Notes: a model not told the origin generated them from the sequence alone. Positions 53,956 through 63,402 are shown, counted from the stretch's first letter. The stretch: 64,000 bases of DNA from Legionellaceae bacterium (GCA_030148065.1 JASBUC010000028.1:18224-82223), one strand, 5' to 3'. Program-made: numbers and translations.

Positions 53956-55119
53956 TTACCCCACTTGATACACTTTTAACAATCCTTGTTGGTTTAATGC
54001 AAATAATCGATTGTTTGAGAGAACAGGTACTTTCTGTGTTTCACCACGAGAAGGATTTACCCGCGCCACCACTTTGCCACTGCTGGCTGACAAGACATGA
54101 ACGTAGCCTAAACGATCGCCAACATAAAGGTGGCCTTTGTAGTAAGTTGGCGCACTCAAACCACGATACTCTAATTCTTGTTGTTTCCATAAGACCACAC
54201 CATTATGACGGTCAATTGCCCAAAGCGTGCCATTGGCATCGACCAAATAGAGCGCATTACGTCCAAGACTCATATTTTGATAGAGTGACATTTTATGGGA
54301 CCACTGGGTGCGAAAGCCATGAATGTTAAAGGCTGAGACTTTGCCTTGATAAGAGCCTAAGTACAAGGTGCCATCGTCCACTAAAGGGTTCGCAGACAAA
54401 TCAACCATTCGCTCTGCATCACTCACTCCCATGCTTGACACCACTTGCTTTTGCCAAAGTACCTGACCACTGTCGCGATTAAAGCCAACTAACTCACCAT
54501 CAGCAAAGCCTGCAATCAGGATGTCTCCTAGAGAAACTGGGCTGCTATCGGCTCGTAAAACAACCTTAGGTTGCTGATGCATGTTTTGCCATTGCTGCTT
54601 CCCAGTTCTTAAGTCAAAGGCGGTTAAATTGCCATCAATGGTTTTCACAAAAACTTGGTTTTCTGAAATCAGAGGTTTTGATAGAGCTTGGTTACTGAGA
54701 TTTTTCTTCCACAACAAGCGTCCGCTCTTAGCATCCAAGACAACGACCTTCGCCTTAACCGTTGAAAGGGCCACCACCCCCTGATTAATAGCGGGACCTG
54801 CAGCCAATTCCTCTGCTAAAAACTGTCGCCAAACAAGATGTAAGTCTTGTTCGTCAATCGCCTGCACTTGACCGTCTGAGGTAGCCGTGATCAATCGTCC
54901 TTGCCACAGAACAGGGGATAAATTAAAAAAACCGCTTCGTCCTTTTGCACTACCACCAACTGTTTTAACCCCAACTTCCTTAAGTGACAGCTTTGGCTGA
55001 AAGGGCTTTAAGGGCTTAGGTGGCATGGTGTTGTCTTTTCCTAACCAAAACTCATCAAACAAGGCACAGCTGCTTAAGGCTGCGCAAGCCATCAATACAA
55101 ATAACCGTAAAAACATCAT
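53956..55119 (-). CDS. bamB: Outer-membrane assembly lipoprotein BamB
   Basis: Eight-bladed beta-propeller lipoprotein of the BAM complex that helps insert outer-membrane barrels such as those at 1740 and 3481. About 387 residues from ATG 55119. The signal peptide ends in a lipobox LSSC (residues about 15-18). Repeated PQQ-like blades are visible: GRLLWKKNLSNQ, GKQQWQNMHQQPK, GQVLWQKQVVSS, FRTQWSHKMS, GVVLWKQQELEY. The 3' end lies three bases from der. Confidence 0.94.
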   Translation of the reverse strand: MMFLRLFVLMACAALSSCALFDEFWLGKDNTMPPKPLKPFQPKLSLKEVGVKTVGGSAKGRSGFFNLSPVLWQGRLITATSDGQVQAIDEQDLHLVWRQFLAEELAAGPAINQGVVALSTVKAKVVVLDAKSGRLLWKKNLSNQALSKPLISENQVFVKTIDGNLTAFDLRTGKQQWQNMHQQPKVVLRADSSPVSLGDILIAGFADGELVGFNRDSGQVLWQKQVVSSMGVSDAERMVDLSANPLVDDGTLYLGSYQGKVSAFNIHGFRTQWSHKMSLYQNMSLGRNALYLVDANGTLWAIDRHNGVVLWKQQELEYRGLSAPTYYKGHLYVGDRLGYVHVLSASSGKVVARVNPSRGETQKVPVLSNNRLFALNQQGLLKVYQVG

Positions 55120-55138
55120 CAAATAAAAACCTTAACTC

Positions 55139-55777
55139 TTAAGAAAGTGCCGCTTGCAGGCGGTCTAATTTATAGCGAAGGTAAGGCAAATCATTTGCAT
55201 TCGCCTTCAACTCAGTTGCTTTCTGATAAGCAATGAGCGCTTCTTTTTTCTCTCCAACTTGCATCAAGACATCCCCTTTTAGTTCCATGATCTCTTGTGC
55301 ATACGCCCCTTTTTCTAAGTCACTTAATAAGGCAAACGCTTTCTTTGCTTGCTTGGTCTCTCCATAGAGTCTGGCAAGGCGCATTTTTGCCAATTCTTTA
55401 AGCACACCATCTCCTTGTTTAGTGGCAACCATCTGCTCCAAAGTGGCTATTGCTTTGTCAAAGTCTCTTATTTCAACCTGAGCCTTAGCCTCTAACAGCA
55501 TCGCCACATCGCTGTAGACCGTTTTGGAGAAATTGCTTTTCAAGTCGTTAATCTTCGCTTTCAACAAACTCTCATCTTTTTGACCGTCGGCATACATCAA
55601 GCGCTGAAAAGCCTCTGATGCATGGGTATTGATGGATTGTTCACGCCTTTCCATCCATTGATAAAGGGAAAAGGCCAGCAAAACGAGCGCTACTGCCCAC
55701 ATTAAATAAGAACCATATTTAGACCACCATCGTTTTATGGCCTCAACTTGTTCTTCTTCTGTCATATAAACGTTCAT
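55139..55777 (-). CDS. yfgM: YfgM/PpiD-associated TPR membrane protein
   Basis: Inner-membrane protein with periplasmic TPR helices, the YfgM family (ancillary SecYEG-translocon chaperone partner of PpiD in E. coli). About 212 residues from ATG 55777, six bases after GGAG. N-terminal cytoplasmic TEEEQVEAIKRWWSKYGSYL is the family signature, followed by one helix (about 22-40) and TPR-like pairs such as FDKAIATLEQMVATKQGD and KKEALIAYQKATELKAN. Between hisS and bamB, as in E. coli. Confidence 0.93.
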   Translation of the reverse strand: MNVYMTEEEQVEAIKRWWSKYGSYLMWAVALVLLAFSLYQWMERREQSINTHASEAFQRLMYADGQKDESLLKAKINDLKSNFSKTVYSDVAMLLEAKAQVEIRDFDKAIATLEQMVATKQGDGVLKELAKMRLARLYGETKQAKKAFALLSDLEKGAYAQEIMELKGDVLMQVGEKKEALIAYQKATELKANANDLPYLRYKLDRLQAALS

Positions 55778-55791
55778 CACTACTCCAATCT

Positions 55792-57072
55792 TTAAAAACC
55801 AAGACCTTGTAAATAACTAACTAATTCGCTTTGCAACATGGTGATTTGCTCTGCTCGCTCTCTTAATGGCTTAATCGTCACCGTTTTATTGACCACTTCT
55901 TCTTCTGCCACAATAAGGGCAAAACGTGCGCCAGACTTATCTGCTCTTTTAAATTGGTTTTTAAAGCTTGCATCCACCTTATGGGCATAGTTCATCACAA
56001 GCTTAGGAAATTGATCGCGAAGGCTCTCTGCAAGATTTAAATAATATTGCTCGGCTTCCTCACCAATGACCACCGCAAACAAATCGGTTTTCGCAAGCAA
56101 TGGCTCACCTTCTTGCTTTGCTCTGAGCATTAAAACCAAACGCTCTAGCCCCAGAGCACAGCCAAAGGCCGGTGTGTCTTTGCCACCTAACAGGCCAACC
56201 AAGCCATCATAACGCCCACCGGCACAAACCGTTCCCTGCGCACCGAGCGAATCGGTTACCCACTCAAAGACTGTGTGATTGTAATAATCCAAGCCACGAA
56301 CCAATTTGGGGTTGTGAACAAAGGCAATATCATGGGCTCTTAAGACATCTTGTAAGGCTTTAAACTCTGCTTGACTCTCAGCACCAAAAAACTCCGTCAA
56401 CGTCGGTGCATCTTTTAATAAGGCCTGAGTTGACGCAACTTTTGAATCCAAAATGCGCATCGGGTTGCTTTGCAGGCGACGTCTAGAGTCGTCATCAAGC
56501 AAGTCTTTCTTTGGTTCAAGATAGGCAACCAACGCCTCTTTGAACGCCACTCGCTCCTGTACAAGCCCAATGGTATTAAGCTCAAGACGTACCTCTTCTG
56601 CAATGCCTAAACGTTTCCACAAGCGACTCATTAAAAGGATAAATTCAACTTCTATGGAGGTGCCAGAGTAACCAATTGCTTCCAAACCAAACTGATAAAA
56701 CTCTCGGTATCGCCCTTTTTGAGGCTTTTCATGACGGTACATCGGTCCAAGATACCAAAGTTTTTGCGTTTGATTGTGAAAAATTCCGTGTTCAATGCCA
56801 GCTCGCACACATCCGGCTGTTCCCTCCGGTCTAAGTGACACCAAGTCACCGTTTTTATCCGCAAAGGTATACATTTCTTTTTCAACAATGTCGGTCACAT
56901 CCCCAACCGTTCGTTTAAAAAGATGGGTGCTTTCTAAAGCAGGAAAACGGATTTCTTGATAGCCGTAACTGGCAGCTGTTTGCTTTAAACATGTTTCCAC
57001 AAAGTGCCAAAGAGGAAGGTCCTCTGGCAATACATCATTCATCCCTCGAACGGCTTGAAACTTCTTACTCAC
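55792..57072 (-). CDS. hisS: Histidyl-tRNA synthetase
   Basis: Charges tRNA-His. 426 residues, class II. N-terminal QAVRGMNDVLPED; motif 2 region YTFADKNGDLVSLRPEGTAG and MYRHEKPQKGRYREFYQFGLE; the histidine A motif LVRGLDYYNHTVFEW near residue 262; AGGRYDGL near residue 285; motif 3 AFGCALGLERLVLML near residue 306; then the anticodon-binding domain. Four bases from the upstream rodZ-like stop; in most gammaproteobacteria ispG sits at this junction and is absent here. Confidence 0.97.
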   Translation of the reverse strand: MSKKFQAVRGMNDVLPEDLPLWHFVETCLKQTAASYGYQEIRFPALESTHLFKRTVGDVTDIVEKEMYTFADKNGDLVSLRPEGTAGCVRAGIEHGIFHNQTQKLWYLGPMYRHEKPQKGRYREFYQFGLEAIGYSGTSIEVEFILLMSRLWKRLGIAEEVRLELNTIGLVQERVAFKEALVAYLEPKKDLLDDDSRRRLQSNPMRILDSKVASTQALLKDAPTLTEFFGAESQAEFKALQDVLRAHDIAFVHNPKLVRGLDYYNHTVFEWVTDSLGAQGTVCAGGRYDGLVGLLGGKDTPAFGCALGLERLVLMLRAKQEGEPLLAKTDLFAVVIGEEAEQYYLNLAESLRDQFPKLVMNYAHKVDASFKNQFKRADKSGARFALIVAEEEVVNKTVTIKPLRERAEQITMLQSELVSYLQGLGF

Positions 57073-57075
57073 TCT

Positions 57076-57690
57076 CTATACCTTCTTAGTTGTCTTAGCT
57101 CGGGAGCTTGCAGGTTTTTTAACCGTATTAATAACTGGGTCTTTTTTATTTGTCTCTAACTTTGATAAATCTGTTTGCGCCAATTTCTTAGTTCCCAACA
57201 CGTTCATTGTCATGGAATCTTGTTCCACTGCTTCATTGCTGGGATGAAACATTACAGCATTGGTTAACCAGGCCATCACTAAAAGCAAGCCAAAGCCTGC
57301 GCTCAACAGTGCCATCACTCGAAAGGGTCGCTCTTTTTTCTCATGGGGTTTAAAGTTCTGCCACAATTGAGGGGAAGAAGGAGCAGGCAATGCCTCAATG
57401 TCGAGTGACTCAAATTGCTTGATTAAACCATCGGGATCCAGTGATAACAATTTGGCATATGATCGCAAATACCCTTTCAAGAAAACATCAGCAACCATCT
57501 CCCTATAATCATCTCGCTCAATTGCTTCAATCACACCGACGCGTAAACGAAGCCTCATGGCGATGTCTTCTTTGCTTAAATTCAGTCGTTCTCGTTCGTC
57601 CCTTAACGTTTTTCCAGGCGTCAGGGGCACGCCTCGATCGGCTTTCTCTTCGACCACTGTTTTATCCAACTCTGCTGTTTTGCTCGACAT
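57076..57690 (-). CDS. rodZ: RodZ-like HTH membrane protein without periplasmic domain
   Basis: Cytoskeletal cell-shape protein that binds MreB. 204 residues, against about 330 for E. coli RodZ. The HTH domain is complete (about 24-100: GKTLRDERERLNLSKEDIA, FLKGYLRSYAKLL, LDPDGLIKQF). A basic juxtamembrane segment (KPHEKKERPFR) and one helix (about 124-146) follow. The periplasmic part is only about 55 residues, hydrophilic and Lys-rich (KKPASSRAKTTKKV), with no beta-domain (DUF4115). It overlaps pilF by 29 bases. Confidence 0.88.
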   Translation of the reverse strand: MSSKTAELDKTVVEEKADRGVPLTPGKTLRDERERLNLSKEDIAMRLRLRVGVIEAIERDDYREMVADVFLKGYLRSYAKLLSLDPDGLIKQFESLDIEALPAPSSPQLWQNFKPHEKKERPFRVMALLSAGFGLLLVMAWLTNAVMFHPSNEAVEQDSMTMNVLGTKKLAQTDLSKLETNKKDPVINTVKKPASSRAKTTKKV

Positions 57691-58465
57691 AATCTGGTGA
57701 ACCTTCTACAAGTTGTTGATATTGTTCCGTGTGTGGAAACCGTTTTTTCAAAATCCAAGCATACCCTCGAGCCGCTTGTAAGCGCCCCATGTCTCTTGCT
57801 GCAAGATAAGCAAGGTAAATGGGTTTCGGTTGAATGCTTGCAACCAATTCATATTTATCCATGACTTCTAGAGTCTTTTCATATTCCTTGTCTTGATTAT
57901 AGAGTTTCATCAGCTCTAAAACAGACAATTCTCGTCTAGGATCATTCTCTAAGGCTTGGTTAAAATACTGCTTAGCAAGCGTTGTATTTTTTCTCTCCAA
58001 AGCACAAATTCCAGCATTCTCATAAGCACCAGCCGTGTTTAAGTACTTAACATCCTTTGTCGCTAGCACGAAGTAACGATCGGCCTCTGCATAACGCTTT
58101 TGCCGGCATAAAAAAGCGCCGTAATTATTCAACTCAGCACCATGATATTTAGCCAAGCTCAAGGCTTTTAAATAATTCTCTTCTGCCTTCTGGGCTTGCC
58201 CTGTCTTGTCAAAGTAGTAGGCAACCGCACCAACCACACCAGGACGGTTTGGTTCCAAAGACAAAGCATAAAACAGTTTCTTTTTAGCTCTTGGTAGATC
58301 ACCTTGCTCTAGATAGCCCAAGCCTAGTTGCACGTTAATGTTGGCAGCCTTCGCAAGATCCTTACTCTCATTTTGTTTGCCATCTTCTGGTTCAATCTCT
58401 GGCTTCATACAAGAAGGCAGTAGAATGACCAATAGGCAAAGCAAGCCGATTTTCAAACTCTTCAC
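57662..58465 (-). CDS. pilF: Type IV pilus assembly TPR lipoprotein PilF/PilW
   Basis: Outer-membrane pilotin for the PilQ secretin in type IV pilus assembly. 267 residues from a GTG after AAGGA. The lipoprotein signal ends LLPSC (Cys19). TPR repeats from about residue 45: VQLGLGYLEQGDLPRAKKKL, NRPGVVGAVAYYFDKTGQAQ, NNYGAFLCRQKRYAEADRYF, ENAGICALERKNTTLAKQYF, and LELMKLYNQDKEYEKTLEVM. Position between rlmN and rodZ is the usual one in many gammaproteobacteria. Confidence 0.93.
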   Translation of the reverse strand: MKSLKIGLLCLLVILLPSCMKPEIEPEDGKQNESKDLAKAANINVQLGLGYLEQGDLPRAKKKLFYALSLEPNRPGVVGAVAYYFDKTGQAQKAEENYLKALSLAKYHGAELNNYGAFLCRQKRYAEADRYFVLATKDVKYLNTAGAYENAGICALERKNTTLAKQYFNQALENDPRRELSVLELMKLYNQDKEYEKTLEVMDKYELVASIQPKPIYLAYLAARDMGRLQAARGYAWILKKRFPHTEQYQQLVEGSPDYVEQNSRVG

Positions 58466-58560
58466 TGGTTGATCCTTACCTGTTTCGACTCACTGCCAGT
58501 ACGTCCTGGTCTCAAAATGAGCGTCTGATTCAGCAAGTATACCAATCGTGTGTGAGAATA

Positions 58561-59685
58561 CTATCCCCCAGTTTGGTCACTTTGGGTTTTGGCAGCCATC
58601 GGCTTAAAAGTCATTGCTTGCCAACGTTTCTTGCGTGAGGTGCGATCATTAAAGCGCCCAACCAGCTGACCACAGGCTGCATCAATGTCATCGCCTCGGG
58701 TTTTTCGAACGGTGGCATTAAACCCCTTTTTCAGTAGAAAACCTTGAAACGCATCAATGTCACTTGCGGTTGAACATTGGTACGCTGCACCAGGAAAAGG
58801 ATTAAAAGGAATTAAGTTAATTTTTGCCGGCACATCCGCCAAGAGAGAAACAAGCTGCTTAGCGTGGACTAATGAATCATTCACACCTTGCAACATGACG
58901 TATTCAAAGGTGACTCGTCGTCGACTGTGCTTTGGGAAATACTCTTTGCAGACAGTCATCAGTTGCGCGAGAGGGTATTTCTTATTAATGGGCACCAGTT
59001 CATTGCGAAGCTCATCATTGGGCGCATGCAGTGACACGGCTAGCGCCACCTCACTTTGTTCTTTTAATTTCAGCATCTGTGGCACTAAGCCTGAAGTGCT
59101 TAAAGTGACTCGTCGTTTGGAAAGACCGTAGGCAAAGTCATCCATCATAAGGCTCATTGCAGAGACCACGTTGTCAAAATTTAACAGTGGCTCTCCCATG
59201 CCCATCATCACCACATTGGTCACTTGCCTGTCATGCTGACCCTCGAGCTTTGACAGTGCCCGTGTGGCAATCCAAAGCTGGCCAATGATCTCAGAACTGG
59301 TCAAATCACGGTTGAAACCTTGCTTGCCAGTTGAACAAAAGCTGCAATTTAAGCCACATCCAACTTGCGATGAGACGCATAAAGTGCCCCGTGTTTTCTC
59401 AGGGATGAACACCGTCTCTACGGAGTTGCCGCAAGCAAGCTTTAAAAGCCATTTGGTGGTGCCATCACTGGCGGTTTTTTGAACTAAAACCTCAGGAAGG
59501 GTTAATTCCGCCTCTTCTTTTAAGCGCTCTCGCAATGGCTTACTAAAATTCGTCATCTTATCAAACTCAATCACCCCAAAATGGTGGACCCATTTTAGAA
59601 ACTGAGTGGCACGAAACGATTTTTCACCGAGCGCTTTGAAGTAGTTGGTAAGCGTGTCTCTATCAAGACCTAATAAATTAATCAT
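58561..59685 (-). CDS. rlmN: Dual-specificity 23S rRNA/tRNA m2A methyltransferase RlmN
   Basis: Radical-SAM enzyme that methylates C2 of A2503 in 23S rRNA and A37 in some tRNAs. 374 residues. The cluster motif [14 protein letters not shown] is near residue 111 (CxxxCxxC). Other parts: [16 protein letters not shown] near residue 158, [14 protein letters not shown] near residue 190, [23 protein letters not shown] near residue 217, and the catalytic Cys in [16 protein letters not shown] near residue 345. Start of the conserved downstream block; ndk lies just upstream on the same strand. Confidence 0.96.
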   Translation of the reverse strand: MINLLGLDRDTLTNYFKALGEKSFRATQFLKWVHHFGVIEFDKMTNFSKPLRERLKEEAELTLPEVLVQKTASDGTTKWLLKLACGNSVETVFIPEKTRGTLCVSSQVGCGLNCSFCSTGKQGFNRDLTSSEIIGQLWIATRALSKLEGQHDRQVTNVVMMGMGEPLLNFDNVVSAMSLMMDDFAYGLSKRRVTLSTSGLVPQMLKLKEQSEVALAVSLHAPNDELRNELVPINKKYPLAQLMTVCKEYFPKHSRRRVTFEYVMLQGVNDSLVHAKQLVSLLADVPAKINLIPFNPFPGAAYQCSTASDIDAFQGFLLKKGFNATVRKTRGDDIDAACGQLVGRFNDRTSRKKRWQAMTFKPMAAKTQSDQTGG

Positions 59686-59704
59686 AGTGCTTTTTTGCGT
59701 TTAG

Positions 59705-59737
59705 GCACTCATTCCTGCTCATTTAAAGAATGAGTGC
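59705..59737 (-). terminator. Hairpin after ndk
   Basis: A perfect 10-base-pair stem GCACTCATTC / GAATGAGTGC with a 13-base loop, 12 bases downstream of the ndk stop. On the minus strand CTAAACGC follows, with no U-tract. It separates ndk from rlmN. Confidence 0.55.
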
Positions 59738-59749
59738 TCAGAGAACGAC

Positions 59750-60175
59750 TTAATACTCACAAACCTCGTCTGCTTTGAAGAAAAAGGCAATCTCTTCTTT
59801 TGCAGTCTCAGGCGCGTCTGAGCCATGTACCGCATTTGCATCAATGCTATCAGCAAAGTCTGCTCGAATGGTGCCAGCAGCCGCTTCTTTCGGGTTGGTT
59901 GCACCCATAATTTCACGGTTCTTTAAAATGGCACTCTCACCTTCTAAGACTTGAATCATGACAGGCCCTTGAGTCATGAAAGATACTAAGTCATTGAAAA
60001 ATGGGCGCTCTTTGTGAACAGCATAGAAGCCTTCTGCTTGCTCTTTGCTAAGATGAGTCATTTTAGCTGCCACAACTTTAAGGCCAGCATTCTCAAATCG
60101 TGAAATGATTTGACCAATTACAGTTTTTGCCACCGCATCAGGTTTGATGATTGATAAGGTTCTTTCTATTGCCAT
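59750..60175 (-). CDS. ndk: Nucleoside diphosphate kinase
   Basis: Transfers gamma-phosphates between nucleoside tri- and diphosphates. 141 residues from ATG 60175 (GAGGAG six bases upstream), the family start [15 protein letters not shown]; the open frame extends further upstream but that part is not coding. The catalytic His motif is [16 protein letters not shown] near residue 115. Other family parts: ARKM-region [15 protein letters not shown] and [19 protein letters not shown] near residue 88. The ndk-rlmN-pilF order is conserved in gammaproteobacteria. Confidence 0.97.
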   Translation of the reverse strand: MAIERTLSIIKPDAVAKTVIGQIISRFENAGLKVVAAKMTHLSKEQAEGFYAVHKERPFFNDLVSFMTQGPVMIQVLEGESAILKNREIMGATNPKEAAAGTIRADFADSIDANAVHGSDAPETAKEEIAFFFKADEVCEY

Positions 60176-60312
60176 TTTGAACTCCTCAAGGGTAAAAAAG
60201 CGCTTATTGTACACGAAATGACTAATAATTGCTGCAACTTTCCGATCATATTTTTTGACCAACGTGCCAACTCGAGGTACCCTGGAGGGTCTTAGAACCA
60301 TTTTTGTTGTCG

Positions 60313-60660
60313 ATGATTGATTCAAGAAAGGCAAGAATTAGCAAAATCCTTGCAGAAAACTTAAAGCTTAGTCACCTTGAGGTCCTCGATGAGACCTCCA
60401 TGCACAATGTACCGAGTGACTCAGAGTCTCATTTTAAAGTTATTGCCATTAGCCAAGACTTTGAAACCCTCTCTTTGATTAAACGTCATCAGTTGCTCAA
60501 TGAGCTGTTAAAAGACGAATTCTCTCTGGGGCTACACGCCCTCTCTCTTAAGACCTACACCCAGGCCGAATGGCGCCGTCGCCAAGAAGCAGCCCCTGCC
60601 ACACCTCGCTGTCAGGGTGGCTTAAAAAAAGAAGCAGCAAATAAAGACGCGCCTAATTAA
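60313..60660 (+). CDS. bolA: BolA-family protein
   Basis: Small regulator or Fe-S/monothiol-glutaredoxin partner. About 115 residues from ATG 60313; upstream TTG codons at 60304 and 60307 are in frame, and there is no good Shine-Dalgarno for any. Family features: [31 protein letters not shown] near the middle, with the conserved HxVPxxSESHFKV stretch, and VKRHQLLNxLL-type helix [28 protein letters not shown] closes the domain. The C-terminal 25 residues (Ala/Lys-rich) extend beyond the domain. Divergent from ndk, 20 bases upstream of an APC permease. Confidence 0.9.
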   Translation: MIDSRKARISKILAENLKLSHLEVLDETSMHNVPSDSESHFKVIAISQDFETLSLIKRHQLLNELLKDEFSLGLHALSLKTYTQAEWRRRQEAAPATPRCQGGLKKEAANKDAPN

Positions 60661-60680
60661 ATAGTAGAGAGTACACTGCC

Positions 60681-62069
60681 ATGAAACCAAGCTTAGAGAA
60701 AATCAGCACCCTTGCCCTAGTCTTATTAATGACTGGTGCCATCGACAGCATTCGAAACTTACCAGCCACCGCCCTCTTTGGCTCCTCCTTGATTTTTTTC
60801 TTTGTACTGGGTGCGCTGTTTTTCTTAATCCCAGTTGCGCTAATCTCAGCAGAACTCACCTCAACTTGGCCAGAATTTGAAGGCGGGATCTACGACTGGG
60901 TACGAATTGCCATGGGGCCTAAAGTTGCCTTTTTTACTATTTGGCTGCAGTGGATTAATACCCTCGTTTGGTTTCCAACCATCTTATCGTTCATAGCAGG
61001 CACGGCTGCTTACTTTTTCTCGCCAGCATTGGCCACCAATAAGTACTACTTAGTCAGCACCATTTTAATTACCTTCTGGGGCCTGACCATTCTAAGCCTC
61101 AATGGCATTAAAACCTCGGCTCGATTTGCCTCTGTTTGTACCGTCTTAGGCATGCTAATCCCAATGGGATTAATCATCTTACTGGCTCTTTATTGGATGA
61201 TGAGTGGTCGACCCATTGCAATTGACTTAAGCGCCAGTGCCCTAATCCCTAACTTCAAAGAAGTAAACTCATGGGTGTCACTTACGGCCATCATAACCTC
61301 TTTCTTAGGCATGGAGCTTGCGGCTGTGCACGTTCGAAACATCCACAACCCCCAAAGAAACTTCCCACGAGCCATGCTGTTTTCAGTTATTTTAATTCTA
61401 AGTACCATGATTTTAGGCTCGCTTGCCATCGCCATTGTACTCCCACACAATAAAATCAACCTAGTGGCTGGCGTGATGCAGGCTTTTGATAACTTTTTCA
61501 CCGCCTATCAACTCAAAGAAGCGGAGCCGCTTCTGGTGCTGGTGTTAATTATTGGTAGTTTAGGAGGTTTGATTAATTGGATCATCTCGCCCGCCAAAGG
61601 CCTTTTGCAAGCGGCAAATCACGGCTACCTGCCTAAATTTATGAGTAAAACCAATGAACATCGGGTTGCCTCTAATCTTTTAATCATGCAAGCAGTCGCC
61701 GTGACTCTAATGTGCAGCGCCTTTTTGTTTGTGCCCAGTGTTAATGGGATTTATTGGCTCTTTACCGATTTAAGTACTGAACTTTATTTATTAATGTATG
61801 CCATGATGTTTATTGCAGCCTTGCTACTTAAAGCCAAAAGTGACAAACAGCAACAAGCCTTTAGGGTCCCAGGCGGCTTACTTGGTTATCGATTGGTTTG
61901 TTTAATGGGGATATTAGGATGTGCGATCACCCTATTAATTGGCTTTATTCCGCCAGAGAACACCTTTGAAAATGCGCGCCATTTTGCCATCATTTTTGGG
62001 GCGGGCCTAATTTCAATGATCGTGCCTGCTTTGCTGATTATTGGCTTTAAAAAGCAAGAGAAGAGTTAA
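60681..62069 (+). CDS. APC-superfamily amino acid permease (GadC-like), paralogue 2
   Basis: Inner-membrane amino acid transporter, 462 residues and about 12 helices. Clear paralogue of the protein at 27358-28749, with the same start pattern (LMTGAIDSIRNLPATALFGS) and the same RNIHNPQRNFPRAML and ILGSLAIAIVLP segments. They differ in the first loop (WPEFEGGIYDWVRIAMG here against WPKQGGVYIWVREAFG), which may reflect different substrates. It overlaps the convergent acidic orphan by four bases at the 3' end. It starts 20 bases after bolA, so the two may share a transcript. Confidence 0.87.
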   Translation: MKPSLEKISTLALVLLMTGAIDSIRNLPATALFGSSLIFFFVLGALFFLIPVALISAELTSTWPEFEGGIYDWVRIAMGPKVAFFTIWLQWINTLVWFPTILSFIAGTAAYFFSPALATNKYYLVSTILITFWGLTILSLNGIKTSARFASVCTVLGMLIPMGLIILLALYWMMSGRPIAIDLSASALIPNFKEVNSWVSLTAIITSFLGMELAAVHVRNIHNPQRNFPRAMLFSVILILSTMILGSLAIAIVLPHNKINLVAGVMQAFDNFFTAYQLKEAEPLLVLVLIIGSLGGLINWIISPAKGLLQAANHGYLPKFMSKTNEHRVASNLLIMQAVAVTLMCSAFLFVPSVNGIYWLFTDLSTELYLLMYAMMFIAALLLKAKSDKQQQAFRVPGGLLGYRLVCLMGILGCAITLLIGFIPPENTFENARHFAIIFGAGLISMIVPALLIIGFKKQEKS

Positions 62070-63241
62070 CCCTCACCAGGCCTTAGAAAGCTTTCATCTT
62101 CCTCCTCGTCCTCATCATCGTCGCTTTCCTCTAGCTTGGGAGTGGTAAGCGTTTTTGCCTGCAGAGATCCTTTTTTGATGAGCGCGTTACTCTCTATATC
62201 TTCTTCGGACTCTTCAAAGGAGCCACCTAATTCTTCAAACATTTCTTCGGTTGAGACATTCATTGGTGCTAACAATGGATCGTCTTCATCCGCCAAACTG
62301 CTATCAAGAGACTCGCGAACACTATCGCTAAAGGCCTCATCCTCCTCTTCCTGCTTTTGCTCACTAGGCTCACTAGTGGAACCAACAACATGCTCCCCTA
62401 CTATTTGCTCATGATCCTGTACCTCAACCTTTATGGCACTAGCTTTTGCATTAAGCTTGTCAAAACTGTTATATAGTTTTGCGCTCTGGTACATCAACGA
62501 ACCACCAATTAAAACGGCAGCTCCTACTGCAAGTGGAAGTGCTGCTGGCGGAAATGCCACAACAGAGGCAAACGCAACAACGGCCACAGCCGTGCCCAAA
62601 TAAGATAGGGAACGACTGCCATTAATATATGATTGTTTCTCTGACGCTTGAGTTTGCTCACCCCGATGAAGAGCATCGATTTCATCAATGACTCTTAAGT
62701 TTTTGTTGACACTGTTTTCATCTCTAGCCCGATATTCATCATGCCTTTTTTTATTATCAAGTAGATTCCAACCGGTGATGACTCCTGCGCCTGCGATTGT
62801 CGCAGCAGCCCCTAACAGTGGGCAGGCAAAGGTTCCAACGCCAAAAACTGCAGCACCTGCCACCTGCCAACGAACTTCTGCTTTTTGCTTTGCCAAGCCC
62901 TCATCTCCATTGCCTATTCGCGTTGATTTCTCATCACGAACGCTCTGCACTTGCCGAAAAAGCTCGTCTGTACTTTCTAAACGTGTCTTACCTCTTAACA
63001 TATTTATTTGAGCAACAATTTTTTGATGGCTTGTAGTTAGTTCGGTTTCATCTTCTGCTAGTACTAACTGCTTGTAATAACCAGTCATAAGGGCGAGATG
63101 AGATTTTTTTAGGTCCTCCCTTAAGTTTAAGTTATCAAGGTGTTTGACTAGAGTTTCTTTGAGCCCAAGGTATTGTTTGCTGTAGTAATCATGACCGTTG
63201 AGGTCAGGGGATGCGTCATTAGAATCAGCACTCATAAGCAT
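62066..63241 (-). CDS. Membrane protein with acidic C-terminal tail, unknown
   Basis: I do not recognise the family. 391 residues from ATG 63241 (or 63235); neither has a clear Shine-Dalgarno. A helical charged N-terminal part (1-120) precedes two Gly/Ala-rich hydrophobic hairpins at about 127-157 and 213-255. The last 120 residues are very acidic, with runs such as EEEDEAFSDS and SDDDEDEEEDESF, ending LRPGEG. An acidic, Glu-rich C-terminal stretch is a known feature of some Dot/Icm (type IVB) secretion signals, so an effector is possible; this is inference. The stop overlaps that of the APC permease by four bases. Confidence 0.65.
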   Translation of the reverse strand: MLMSADSNDASPDLNGHDYYSKQYLGLKETLVKHLDNLNLREDLKKSHLALMTGYYKQLVLAEDETELTTSHQKIVAQINMLRGKTRLESTDELFRQVQSVRDEKSTRIGNGDEGLAKQKAEVRWQVAGAAVFGVGTFACPLLGAAATIAGAGVITGWNLLDNKKRHDEYRARDENSVNKNLRVIDEIDALHRGEQTQASEKQSYINGSRSLSYLGTAVAVVAFASVVAFPPAALPLAVGAAVLIGGSLMYQSAKLYNSFDKLNAKASAIKVEVQDHEQIVGEHVVGSTSEPSEQKQEEEDEAFSDSVRESLDSSLADEDDPLLAPMNVSTEEMFEELGGSFEESEEDIESNALIKKGSLQAKTLTTPKLEESDDDEDEEEDESFLRPGEG

Positions 63242-63299
63242 TATTTCGAAAGAGTCATACTTATTAGTTTAGGAGTAAGATGAGGGAGATTCAAACGTT

Positions 63300-63375
<76 letters not shown>

Positions 63376-63402
63376 GTCAACATCGCACTAAAGCATCCTG
63401 AA

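Noticed and set aside
60176..60334. N-terminal extension of nucleoside diphosphate kinase
   Set aside because: The extra 53 codons have no family match, and a good Shine-Dalgarno precedes the standard start at 60175.
62136..63036. Ser-rich plus-strand frames opposite the acidic orphan
   Set aside because: They are the complement of Glu/Asp-rich codons on the other strand and have no start signals. I kept the minus-strand reading, although its own start lacks a clear Shine-Dalgarno.
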